This document shows positions 7,598 to 14,930 of a DNA stretch of 34,346 bases, piece after piece. The translations under genes were made by a program, and so were the position numbers. Each line of letters opens with the position of its first letter. Within the stretch, counting starts at the first letter, position 1. Source of the stretch: JAJFVC01 sp039698075 (lineage in GTDB: Bacteria > Planctomycetota > Planctomycetia > Pirellulales > Thermoguttaceae); contig JBDKTJ010000154.1 in assembly GCA_039698075.1 (NCBI GenBank), forward strand, positions 1 through 34,346, in the 5' to 3' direction. The notes under the pieces were generated by a model. The model saw only the letters and a list, made by a program, of their open reading frames with translations. It ran no database searches and had not been told where the DNA came from.

Positions 7598-7717
7598 GTG
7601 TGAGAAGGGAAAAGAGGGAAGAGGAAAAAGGGAAAGAAAAACAAGATCGTGGTCAACGACTCGACGGTTGACGATCGTTTTTTTCCGTTCTTCCTTTTTC
7701 GTTTTTTTCTTACACGG
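7598..7717. repeat. Purine/pyrimidine inverted-repeat block
   Basis: A roughly 45-base purine tract (from 7598, almost only G and A) and a pyrimidine tract (7677-7714, mostly T and C) are imperfect inverted copies: both outer ends read GTGT(G/A)AGAA when the right one is reverse-complemented. A compact hairpin sits between them. The block separates DUF1611 from the dehydrogenase, and the DUF1611 stop codon lies within its right arm. A related purine tract (shared GGGAAGAGGAAAAA) appears reverse-complemented at about 11560-11580. Confidence 0.65.
7645..7685. terminator. Bidirectional intrinsic terminator after DUF1611
   Basis: GATCG-GTCAAC against GTTGAC-GATC forms a stem of about 10 bp with a 3-base bulge and a 9-base loop (7645-7676). 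On the plus strand it is followed directly by a run of seven or more T. On the minus strand, the direction of DUF1611 transcription, it is followed by TTGTTTTTCTTT. It most likely ends the DUF1611 transcript. Confidence 0.65.
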
Positions 7718-8783
7718 CTCGTCCATCGACCGCGGCGGTCGTCTTTTTCAATTGACGACCCAGTTGCAATGCGGCCTCGATCAAGGGTTTTGGGCCTTGA
7801 CGCACGACGTCGCAGGCGGGCAATCCGAGCCGCCGGCTCACCCGATCGCATTCCTCGGCCACCGCGTCGTCCGAAAACCGCCGGCCGTTGACCGCCACGC
7901 CAATGACGCGGCAGGGGTGCATCAAGTTCGCCGCCGATTCATAAAACTCGCGGGTCCGCTCCAACGACGGCAGCCGAACCTGCTCCATGCCGAAAACGGT
8001 GTGGCTGCCCATTTCGTAACACAACACCAAGCCGTCGGGCAGCAGACCGTGCAGCAGGCCGAGCGACACGCACGAGTAGCGCGGATGGAACAGGCTGCCT
8101 TGGCCCTCCACGACGATCACCTCATGATGCTGATGGGCCAGGACCAATTTTTCGGCCGCGCCGGCGACGAAATCCGCAATAACGCGGTCGATCGCAATTC
8201 CACCACCCGAAATTAAAATGCCCGTCTGACCGGTGGCCACGAAGGCGGCGTCCACGCCGGCGCGACCAAGCCCACGCGCCAGTTCAAGGCTCGTGACCAT
8301 CTTGCCGCAACAACAATCGTTGCCGATGGTGTGCAGCCGCAGACAGCCTTCGCGGATTCCGATGCGTCGGGCCACGTCGTGCTCGTGGTTGTCGCGCACG
8401 TCGACCAGCGCGGCGCCGTGTCGCTCGGCGGCGCGACGAAACTCGGCGTCGTCGCGCAGAAAATCATGCAGCCCGGAAACGACGGTCATTCGCCGCGCGA
8501 TGGCCTCAAGGATCGTGGCCCGCCACGCGGCCGGCAATTTTCCGCCCGGCGGCGCGATGCCGATCAACAACGTGTTCGCCTCGGCCGCGTCGGCCAGCGA
8601 TCCGATGCAGGGAATGTCGCCGCCGGCGCCAAAAACCTCTTGGCACCTCTTGCCCACGGACGGAGCGTCCAGCACGGCGACCACCTCGTCCGGGCAGTAT
8701 TGCAGCAAGCAGATCGCCGTCTTGGCCATGTGCGGATCGTGAAATCCGTCGGTCAAAATCACCATGCGTCGCGGGGTGCTCAT
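7710..8783 (-). CDS. DUF1611 P-loop protein (DgcN-like)
   Basis: 357 residues, the usual size of DUF1611 proteins. Relatives such as DgcN have been linked to D-glutamate metabolism through N-acyl D-amino acids; the specific reaction here is not known. The N-terminal half (about 1-130) is a Rossmann-like domain with repeated hydrophobic strands (VVAVLDAPSVGKRCQEVFG, LLIGIAPPGGKLP). The C-terminal half is a P-loop NTPase-like domain: HTIGNDCCCGKMVTSLEL is the modified Walker A, VIVVEGQGSLFHP a Walker B-like strand, and a conserved end follows (VIGVAVNGRRF). ATG 8783 is preferred because the alternative start at 8831 adds 16 unconserved residues. The cysteine-rich CCCGK P-loop is unusual by eye, since relatives often read GTDCxVGK. 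A strong terminator follows. No racemase or dipeptide epimerase partner is in the window. Confidence 0.82.
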   Translation of the reverse strand: MSTPRRMVILTDGFHDPHMAKTAICLLQYCPDEVVAVLDAPSVGKRCQEVFGAGGDIPCIGSLADAAEANTLLIGIAPPGGKLPAAWRATILEAIARRMTVVSGLHDFLRDDAEFRRAAERHGAALVDVRDNHEHDVARRIGIREGCLRLHTIGNDCCCGKMVTSLELARGLGRAGVDAAFVATGQTGILISGGGIAIDRVIADFVAGAAEKLVLAHQHHEVIVVEGQGSLFHPRYSCVSLGLLHGLLPDGLVLCYEMGSHTVFGMEQVRLPSLERTREFYESAANLMHPCRVIGVAVNGRRFSDDAVAEECDRVSRRLGLPACDVVRQGPKPLIEAALQLGRQLKKTTAAVDGRAV

Positions 8784-8875
8784 CGCAGGCAGTGTACCGA
8801 TCGACCCCGGCGACGGGAATGGGGGCCTCAAAAAGCCGCATTTTGGCGTTTTCGCAAAATTTCCGTTTCGGCCTG

Positions 8876-8903
8876 TTGCGTCGTTGGGCAGTTTCGGTAG
8901 AAT
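8876..8903 (+). promoter_or_regulatory. Probable promoter of the PEP-CTERM gene
   Basis: TTGCGT (8876-8881) and TAGAAT (8898-8903) are spaced by 16 bases. The leader is about 65 bases and contains AAGAGG (8958-8963) ahead of ATG 8976. Confidence 0.45.
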
Positions 8904-8975
8904 GGGTGTTATTACGTTTCGTGCTTCGGTAACATTCCACCGTTTTGATCATCGTTCAAGAGGCAGCGTCCCATC

Positions 8976-9890
8976 ATGAAAAAGCTCGTATTGTCGTTGG
9001 CGGCCACGTGTTGCATTCTCGCCCCTTCGTTGGCCCAGGCCGTCACTTATCGCCAGTTGGAGGCCGTCAACTCCAACGGTTCCAGCGCCTACAGCGGCAT
9101 CACCGGCAGCATCACCTTGACCGGCGTGGTTCTCAACGATCCCACCGAGATGTCCACCTCGTCGGACTACTGGCAACTTTTCATCCAGAGTCTCGACCCC
9201 ACCGATCACGGCGGCGTGGTGTTGTGGGACGGCTACATGAACTATCTCGGCGACGGTTCCTATGGCGTGGATGCGTCGCTGACGAGTCTGACGCTCAACT
9301 ACGGCGATGTGGTCACCGTCACCGCTTACGCCACCGACGACCGTTGCGGCAAATGCAATTTGACCGACAACCACGGCGCCAGCACCATCTTTACCGTTAC
9401 GAAAACGACCGACCATTACGACACGGTCTCGTCCGAAACCATCACACTGGCCGACTTAAAAAACACGGACGACACGTTCCAGTTCGACTCGTCGCGCAAT
9501 TCCGGTTGTGAATACTACCAAAGCACGTTGGTGTCGCTCAAGGGTTTGACGTTGGCCGACGCAAGCTTGTGGGGCAAGGACCAGACCGTCACGGTAAAGC
9601 AAAAAATTAACGGCGTCGATTACACTTTCGATCTGCTGCTGGGATCAAACGACTCCCTAAATCTCAGCGCCGATACATTGTCCTTGATGGAAACGAAAGG
9701 ATTTGACTTGACCGCCATTTTGGACCAGGAAGACACGTCGTCGCCCTACACCGGCGGCTATCGACTCTGGTTGACCAGCACCGAAAACGGCGCATTGACG
9801 GTGGTTCCGGAGCCCGGTGCGCTGGCTTTGTGCCTGGCGGGCGGATTGGCGACGATGCTGGTTTGGCGACGACGCCGGTCGGCTGCGTGA
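8976..9890 (+). CDS. PEP-CTERM sorting domain protein
   Basis: 304-residue exported protein of unknown specific function. It has a classical signal peptide (residues 1-22, MKKLVLSLAATCCILAPSLA-QA), a polar Thr/Ser/Asp-rich body, and a C-terminal sorting signal: VVPEPGALALCLAGG, a hydrophobic helix and the basic end WRRRRSAA. PEP-CTERM proteins are processed by an exosortase and usually linked to surface polysaccharide or biofilm matrix. The body has a DRCGKCN motif and further cysteines but no recognised domain; the overall look is of a beta-rich adhesin-like protein. No exosortase gene is in the window. ATG 8976 is fixed by the signal peptide. It is followed by a 120-base inverted repeat and then a DUF1559 gene on the same strand. 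Confidence 0.88.
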   Translation: MKKLVLSLAATCCILAPSLAQAVTYRQLEAVNSNGSSAYSGITGSITLTGVVLNDPTEMSTSSDYWQLFIQSLDPTDHGGVVLWDGYMNYLGDGSYGVDASLTSLTLNYGDVVTVTAYATDDRCGKCNLTDNHGASTIFTVTKTTDHYDTVSSETITLADLKNTDDTFQFDSSRNSGCEYYQSTLVSLKGLTLADASLWGKDQTVTVKQKINGVDYTFDLLLGSNDSLNLSADTLSLMETKGFDLTAILDQEDTSSPYTGGYRLWLTSTENGALTVVPEPGALALCLAGGLATMLVWRRRRSAA

Positions 9891-9930
9891 TGTTGGGGGG
9901 GAAGAACCGCCCGCCAACTGACCTATAAAA

Positions 9931-10052
9931 AACTCACGCAAAGACGCCAAGTCGCAAAGGACTTTTTTAGGAGGGGAGTGGATTTTGATGCGGTTGCGGA
10001 GAAGCCCTTTTGCTTGTCCTTTTTCTTTGCGTCTTTGCGCCTTTGCGTGAGT
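9931..10052. repeat. Long inverted repeat of CTTTGCGT units
   Basis: The left arm starts at 9931 (AACTCACGCAAAGACGCC, then GCAAAGGAC). The right arm at 10016-10052 is close to its reverse complement: CTTTGCGT, CTTTGCGC, CTTTGCGT followed by GAGTT. The right arm holds three tandem 8-base units. About 50 bases separate the arms. From memory, this CTTTGCGTCTTTGCG repeat is found between genes in many unrelated bacteria. Here it fills the gap between the PEP-CTERM and DUF1559 genes. Confidence 0.8.
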
Positions 10053-10095
10053 TATTGTTTTCTTCATGGATTTCCTTCCTTGGATGGGTTGCTGC

Positions 10096-11085
10096 ATGAT
10101 TCGCCGACGCGGTTTTACGCTCATTGAGCTTTTGGTCGTCATCACGATCATCGGCATCTTGATCGGACTGTTGATTCCAGCAGTCCAAGCGGCGCGTGAG
10201 GCGGGCCGCCGCGCTCAGTGCCTCAACAATCTGCGACAAATCGGGCTGGCCCTGCACAGTTATCACTCCGCGCGGGAATGTCTGCCGCAGGGAAACATTT
10301 ATCAGTCGGCGGGCCAATGCCCGGGCATCGACACCGAACCGCAGGGTTCTTCCTATGCGACACAGTCGGCCAACTGGGCCATCGCTCTTCTGCCGCATCT
10401 CGAACAGGAAGCCTTGTTCAACACCTACGACTTCAACCACCCCAGCGAGACGGACGCCAACAAGGCGTTTCGGGAAACGTCGCTGGCCGTGTATGTTTGC
10501 CCGTCGGACATCGACGCCCAAACGCCGATCGTTCCCGCCTCGGGACCGGCGTTCGACACCGGCGCGAAATACGCCCCCGGTTCTTATCGCGCCGTCAGCG
10601 GACGCAGCGACATCAACGGCCACGACACCGGACTGAACTATCTCGACTCGCAATCGACGCTGATCAGCTACAAAAAAAACGCCCGCGGACCGATCCATAT
10701 GGTTCTGCCTCTCTGGAAATTCCACGTCGAAACGTTCGACAAAATCCGCGATGGATTGTCCAACACCCTGCTGGTTGGCGAATCGACCACGGCGACCAGT
10801 CCCGCCCAGCGGACGTTTTGGGCCTATCCGTATGCCTACTACACGCTCTCGGGCGCCACGGCCCAGCCGCGCATCCTCTGGGGCGATTTCGACCGATGCG
10901 TCAGCGCCAACGCCAACGGCATCCAAGTCCCCTGCAAGCGTCAGTGGGGCAGCCCGCACTCGGGCATCGTCAACTTCGCGCTGTGCGACGGCTCCGTCCG
11001 TTCGATCGCCACTTCGATCGACATGACGCTGTTCGGCAATCTCTCGACCATCGACGGCGGCGAAGCGGCGCAGGCGCCCGACTAA
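10096..11085 (+). CDS. DUF1559 prepilin-like protein (H-X9-DG)
   Basis: Type IV pilin/pseudopilin-like exported protein of the DUF1559 family that is greatly expanded in planctomycetes; the cellular role is unknown, probably at the envelope. 329 residues. It starts with the prepilin peptidase signal RRRGFTLIELLVV, with Glu at +5 after the Gly/Phe cleavage site and one hydrophobic helix (about 6-28). The conserved QAAREAGRRAQCLNNLRQIG continuation follows. Near the C-terminus HSGIVNFALCDG matches the H-X9-DG processing-associated motif. ATG 10096 is chosen because it places MIRRRGFTLIE at the N-terminus as in the family; ATG codons at 10066 and 10084 would add unneeded residues and none has a clear Shine-Dalgarno. 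It converges on the archease gene with a 17-base gap. Confidence 0.93.
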   Translation: MIRRRGFTLIELLVVITIIGILIGLLIPAVQAAREAGRRAQCLNNLRQIGLALHSYHSARECLPQGNIYQSAGQCPGIDTEPQGSSYATQSANWAIALLPHLEQEALFNTYDFNHPSETDANKAFRETSLAVYVCPSDIDAQTPIVPASGPAFDTGAKYAPGSYRAVSGRSDINGHDTGLNYLDSQSTLISYKKNARGPIHMVLPLWKFHVETFDKIRDGLSNTLLVGESTTATSPAQRTFWAYPYAYYTLSGATAQPRILWGDFDRCVSANANGIQVPCKRQWGSPHSGIVNFALCDGSVRSIATSIDMTLFGNLSTIDGGEAAQAPD

Positions 11086-11102
11086 GAGCCTATCCCAAAA
11101 CG

Positions 11103-11513
11103 TCACACGTCGACGATCACTTCCGCCGTCCAACCGTCGGCCGATCGTTCGACCTTCAACGCGTGCCAGGTGATCGCTTTCACCTCGTCGCCCAACGCGT
11201 GCCGACTCGGATCGAACGGCTCGCCTCGGGCCGAGGCGGTCAATCCGTCCGGACCGATCCGCGTCTGAAACTCACAAAAAAGCAGCCGCCGCGTACCAAA
11301 TGTGAAAAGCAATTCCGACAGCCAGTCGTGCAAAAGCTCTTCCAAGTGGTCGCCCGGAAGATGAAACTCGACCGTCTCGATCGGCCGCACGTCGTCCAAA
11401 CGAGAAACCATCACCGAAAACAGTCCCCGCGCGGCCTCGGAAAACAACGCGTCCGGCGTCTCCGCACGAGCACGAATCCCAACATCGGCGGTGTGTTCGA
11501 AGATTTCAAACAT
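11103..11513 (-). CDS. Archease (RtcB RNA-ligase activator)
   Basis: Small metal-binding protein that in archaea and humans activates the RNA ligase RtcB for multiple turnovers and broadens its nucleotide use. 136 residues, the normal length. The N-terminal signature FEIFEHTADVGIRARAETPDALF and the segment LEELLHDWLSELLF are typical, and the conserved end (TWHALKVER..WTAEVIVDV) is intact, including the Asp/His residues expected to bind metal. ATG 11513 is the natural start. No rtcB gene or RNA-repair partner is in this window. It is convergent with the DUF1559 gene and divergent from the DUF11 gene; a T/C-rich repeat-like tract lies in its upstream region (about 11534-11580). Confidence 0.93.
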   Translation of the reverse strand: MFEIFEHTADVGIRARAETPDALFSEAARGLFSVMVSRLDDVRPIETVEFHLPGDHLEELLHDWLSELLFTFGTRRLLFCEFQTRIGPDGLTASARGEPFDPSRHALGDEVKAITWHALKVERSADGWTAEVIVDV

Positions 11514-11643
11514 TGAAAAACAAAAGCCTTGTTTGGGAGGCCCTTCCCTTTCCTTGTTTTCCTATTTTTCCTCTTCCCACAAAAGCCGCAGACTGCCAAC
11601 CGGCATTTTCCTTAGCGTTTCGCGAATTGCTCTTTCCTCGGAA

Positions 11644-11679
11644 TCGGGTTTTTGGTACTAACCCGACCACTTGTATTAC
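11644..11679 (+). promoter_or_regulatory. Hairpin and possible promoter upstream of the DUF11 gene
   Basis: TCGGGTT (11644-11650) and AACCCGA (11660-11666) form a perfect 7-bp stem with a 9-base loop. TTGGTA (11652-11657), in the loop, and TATTAC (11674-11679) are 16 bases apart and could be -35/-10 boxes. The hairpin is clear; the promoter is weak. Confidence 0.35.
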
Positions 11680-11708
11680 GATACGACGACTTGTCGCCCG
11701 AACTGAAG

Positions 11709-11724
11709 CCCCTCGATTTAGGGG
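11709..11724 (+). promoter_or_regulatory. Hairpin covering the ribosome-binding site of the DUF11 gene
   Basis: CCCCT (11709-11713) pairs perfectly with AGGGG (11720-11724) across a 6-base loop. AGGGG is the only Shine-Dalgarno-like sequence before ATG 11733, 8 bases away, so the stem would hide it. Such a stem could limit translation initiation. Confidence 0.5.
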
Positions 11725-11732
11725 ATTGTGCC

Positions 11733-13658
11733 ATGAAATCTGCTTTACTTCGCGTCGGCTCGTTGGGAGTCGTGATGGTTTTGGGATGGATCGCCATCGC
11801 CAACGCACAACGCGGCGAGCCGTCGTCCGACCCAAGCTCGACGACGTCGGCTTCACAGGACGCCAATCCGTTGCGGGCCGTGCCGAGTCGCTCGATTCCG
11901 CCGGCCGCGGACCCCTTCGGGCTCCGAAAAGTTCCCGCGTCCTCGGTGACGGCCACCTCGGCCGAGCAACCGGCTTCGGGTCCTTCGCTGGGCGAGCCCG
12001 ACCAACCCGCTCACACATCCGACGGCGGTTATTCCGCCCGGCCGGATCGAATGGCCAGCCGCGTGGGTCCGCGATACGCCGATCCGATTCCGCCGGCCAA
12101 GACGTTGGCCAAAACGTCGACCAACAGCGAGCCCGCGCCGCTGAGGATCGATCCGTTCGCGATGCCGGCCAATCCGATGCGCAACAGCAAACCGGATCGC
12201 ACTCCGATCGCGAAGGATTCGTTCGGACGCAGCGACGAGCCGCCGCTGGAGAGCGAAGGCGCCGGACTGCCCGGTGATCAGCAACTCGAAGGCGCGCAGA
12301 ATCCGCAACTGTCGATTCAAAAGATCGCCCCGAAGGAAATTCAAGTCGGCAAGCCGGCCGTTTTCCGCATTGTGGTCCGCAACGTCGGGCAAATCGCCGC
12401 CGGCGCGGTCGAGGTCCGCGACATGACGCCCAAGGGCACGAAACTGCAAAATACGACGCCGCAGGCCAACCGCAACGCGAAAGGCGAAATCGTCTGGACC
12501 GTCGGCACGCTCCGACCCGGCGAACAATGGACCGGCACGATGCAGTTGATGCCGACCGCCGAAGGCCGCATCGGCAGCGTAGCCACCGTGCATTTCGGCG
12601 CCGACGCCTCGGCCTCGTCGATGGCCACTCGTCCGCAATTAGTGGTGGAAACCACCGGCCCCGACTCCGTGTTGATCGGCGAACAAGCGAAGCTGGTGAT
12701 CACGGTGTCGAACCCCGGTTCCGGCGTGGCGGCGGGCGTGGTGCTTGACGAACGCATTCCGCCGGGATTGCAGCATCCCGCCGGCGACGAATTGGAATAT
12801 GAAGTGGGCGACTTGAAGCCGGGCGAAACCCGCAAGCTGGAATTGCCGCTGGCCGCTCGACGGCCCGGTCGATCCACCAACTGGCTGACCGCGCGCGGCG
12901 ACGGCAGTCTTCGGGCCGAAAGTCGATTGGACATCGAGGTGCTCGCTCCGCAGTTGGACGTCGCCGTCGACGGGCCGCGACGCCGATATTTGGAGCGTCA
13001 GGCCACGTACACGTTGTCGGTCAAAAATCCCGGCACCGCGCCGGCCAAGCAGGTGGAGTTGGCGGCCGAGTTGCCCGCCGGCCTGAAGTTCGTCAGCGCC
13101 AACAACGCCGGCTATTATGAAGAGTCGACGCGAACCGTCCATTGGCGGCTGGAGGAACTGCCCGCCCGCGAAATCGGCAGCGTCACCATGGTCACGTTGC
13201 CGGTCGAGGCCGGACAACACGCCATCCGGTTACGCGGTTCGGCCCAAAAAGGCCTGGTCGCCGAAAAGCAACAGCCCGTGCTGGTCGAAGGCGTCGCGGC
13301 CGTGCTGTTCCAAGTGGCCGACACCGCCGATCCGATCGGGCTGGGCGAAGAAACCACCTACGAGGTCCGCGTCGTGAACCAAGGCTCGAAGGCCGCGTCG
13401 AACGTGCGGTTGACGGCGCTGCTTCCGCCCGAACTGAAGGCCACCGCGGTCGAAGGTCCCACGCGTTACAGCGCCGAAAGCGATCGCATCACGTTCGACG
13501 GGCTGGCCCAACTGGCGCCGAAGGATGAAGCCGTCTTCCATATCCGAGCCAAAGCCCTGCGAGCCGGCGATCTGCGCGCCCGCTTCCAACTGCTGACCGA
13601 CGACCTGCAAACGCCGGTCAACAAGGAAGAAAGCACGCGGGTCTACGCGGATGAATAA
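11733..13658 (+). CDS. Exported protein with four DUF11 repeats
   Basis: 641-residue secreted protein. A signal peptide (MKSALLRVGSLGVVMVLGWIAIANA) leads into a disordered Ser/Pro/Ala-rich region (about 26-190), then four DUF11 (TIGR01451-type) beta-sandwich repeats starting near residues 193, 303, 408 and 522. Each opens with a strand pair such as VGKPAVFRIVVRNVG, IGEQAKLVITVSNPG, ERQATYTLSVKNPG or LGEETTYEVRVVNQG, and contains a D/E-x-P-x-G/L turn (RIPPGLQHP, ELPAGLKFV). Such repeats are common in large planctomycete cell-surface proteins; no enzymatic residue is visible, so an adhesion or structural role is inferred. ATG 11733 is set by the signal peptide and an AGGGG 8 bases upstream, which lies in a hairpin. 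It has no C-terminal anchor, and hairpins and a GC-rich repeat follow the stop. Confidence 0.88.
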   Translation: MKSALLRVGSLGVVMVLGWIAIANAQRGEPSSDPSSTTSASQDANPLRAVPSRSIPPAADPFGLRKVPASSVTATSAEQPASGPSLGEPDQPAHTSDGGYSARPDRMASRVGPRYADPIPPAKTLAKTSTNSEPAPLRIDPFAMPANPMRNSKPDRTPIAKDSFGRSDEPPLESEGAGLPGDQQLEGAQNPQLSIQKIAPKEIQVGKPAVFRIVVRNVGQIAAGAVEVRDMTPKGTKLQNTTPQANRNAKGEIVWTVGTLRPGEQWTGTMQLMPTAEGRIGSVATVHFGADASASSMATRPQLVVETTGPDSVLIGEQAKLVITVSNPGSGVAAGVVLDERIPPGLQHPAGDELEYEVGDLKPGETRKLELPLAARRPGRSTNWLTARGDGSLRAESRLDIEVLAPQLDVAVDGPRRRYLERQATYTLSVKNPGTAPAKQVELAAELPAGLKFVSANNAGYYEESTRTVHWRLEELPAREIGSVTMVTLPVEAGQHAIRLRGSAQKGLVAEKQQPVLVEGVAAVLFQVADTADPIGLGEETTYEVRVVNQGSKAASNVRLTALLPPELKATAVEGPTRYSAESDRITFDGLAQLAPKDEAVFHIRAKALRAGDLRARFQLLTDDLQTPVNKEESTRVYADE

Positions 13659-13663
13659 GATGC

Positions 13664-13697
13664 GTCCCGATGGGGACCCGTGCAGAGACTCTTCTGC
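13664..13697. other. Two small adjacent hairpins after the DUF11 gene
   Basis: GTCCC (13664-13668) with GGGAC (13673-13677), loop 4; and GCAGA (13682-13686) with TCTGC (13693-13697), loop 6. Neither is followed by a T-run, so they are weak terminator candidates. They lie in the 86-base gap between convergent genes. Confidence 0.4.
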
Positions 13698-13716
13698 GAA
13701 AGCGGGAGGAATCGCT

Positions 13717-13745
13717 ATCCCCCGCCCCCAATTCCTCGCCCCCGC
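13717..13745. repeat. C-rich repeat shared with the S1-gene linker
   Basis: The stretch reads CCCCCGCCCCCAATTCC followed by TCGCCCCC. The same core, CCCCCGCCCCCAATTCC allowing for C-run length, occurs at about 21994-22012 inside the coding sequence of the S1-domain gene. Here it lies between the DUF11 gene and the end of the convergent decarboxylase gene. Confidence 0.7.
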
Positions 13746-14719
13746 TAATAATTCGGCGTCGGCGGACGATAGTGGCCCACGTCGATCGAACGAAACCACT
13801 CGATCGTCTTGACGAGCCCTTCACGCAACGGAATCGTCGGACTCCAGTCGAGGCGTTTCTTGGCCAGCGTGATGTCGGGCTGCCGCTGCGTCGGGTCGTC
13901 GACCGGCAGGCTGCGATAGACCAGCTTTGAACGCGATCCGGTCAGCTCCAAAACCAGTCGGGCCAGTTCCAGAATTGTGAACTCGCCGGGGTTGCCGAGG
14001 TTGACTGGGCCGATGAAATCGTCCGGGCCGTCCATCATGCGAATCATGCCCTCGATCAAATCGTCGCGGTAACAGAACGAACGAGTTTGCGAACCGTCGC
14101 CGAAGATCGTGATGTCCTGGCCCGCCATCGCCTGGCGGATAAAGTTCGACACGACGCGTCCGTCGAACGGATGCATCCTCGGCCCGTAGGTGTTGAAGAT
14201 CCGAACGACGCGGATGTTGACGTGGTTTTGGCGATGGTAGTCCATCATCAACGTTTCGGCGGCCCGCTTGCCCTCGTCGTAGCAGGCCCGCGGCCCGATC
14301 GGATTGACCACGCCGCGATAGCTTTCGGGCTGCGGATGGACGTCGGGGTCGCCATAGATCTCGCTGGTCGAGGCCTGCAACACTTTCGCGCGGCACCGCT
14401 TGGCCATGCCCAGCACGTTGATCGCGCCCATCACGGAGGTCTTCATCGTCTTGATGGGGTTGTACTGATAATGCCCCGGTGCGGCAGGACACGCCAGATT
14501 GTAAATCTCGTCCACCTCCAAAAAGATCGGCAGCGTCACGTCGTGGCGGATCAGCTCAAAATTGGGCCGGTTCAACAAGTGGCCGATGTTGGCTTTTTGG
14601 CTGGTGAAGAAATTGTCCAAACAGATCACGTCATGACCGCGATCCAACAGCCGCTCGCACAGATGCGAGCCCAAAAAACCCGCCCCACCGGTCACTAACA
14701 CCCGTTTGATGGACGACAC
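13745..14719 (-). CDS. UDP-glucuronate decarboxylase-like SDR enzyme (UDP-xylose synthase)
   Basis: NAD-dependent extended short-chain dehydrogenase that most likely converts UDP-glucuronate to UDP-xylose. 324 residues. N-terminal Rossmann motif VLVTGGAGFLGSHL; LACPAAPGHYQYNPIKTMKT, a hallmark of UXS enzymes; the catalytic ASTSEIYGDP serine/threonine and the YDEGKR tyrosine-lysine pair; then RIFNTYGPRM and the substrate-domain segment QTRSFCYRDDLIEGM. The start is placed at GTG 14719, with GGGAGG 7 bases upstream; a longer frame begins only with TTG at 14755. A UDP-glucose dehydrogenase that would make its substrate lies at 24449-25753. It is convergent with the DUF11 gene and divergent from the response regulator. 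dTDP-glucose dehydratase is less likely because the PAAPGHYQ signature fits UXS. Confidence 0.9.
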   Translation of the reverse strand: MSSIKRVLVTGGAGFLGSHLCERLLDRGHDVICLDNFFTSQKANIGHLLNRPNFELIRHDVTLPIFLEVDEIYNLACPAAPGHYQYNPIKTMKTSVMGAINVLGMAKRCRAKVLQASTSEIYGDPDVHPQPESYRGVVNPIGPRACYDEGKRAAETLMMDYHRQNHVNIRVVRIFNTYGPRMHPFDGRVVSNFIRQAMAGQDITIFGDGSQTRSFCYRDDLIEGMIRMMDGPDDFIGPVNLGNPGEFTILELARLVLELTGSRSKLVYRSLPVDDPTQRQPDITLAKKRLDWSPTIPLREGLVKTIEWFRSIDVGHYRPPTPNY

Positions 14720-14930
14720 GTTCCAGCCTCCCAAAGTTGAAAAACAGCCGCTCAATTATGGCTCTGGGGGTGGAAAACGGCAATCTTTTCACCAAAAACA
14801 GTCCAGAACCCCCCGAAAACGTGGTTTTCCACGTGCGTTAGAGGGGATTGCACGTTGCGACCTACGCTTCAAGTGTGGTAAACCGAAATGTGCAGCCACG
14901 ACGTGCCCTATCCAACCGATGCGGTGTCCC

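Noticed and set aside
10218..11516. Plus-strand open frame overlapping the DUF1559 and archease genes
   Set aside because: Both overlapped genes are clear; the frame is Arg/Gln-rich shadow sequence.
14706..14930. N-terminal extension of the response regulator
   Set aside because: The sequence has no receiver-domain similarity and overlaps the 5' end and leader of the divergent decarboxylase gene; the receiver domain begins at SDEPTVF.
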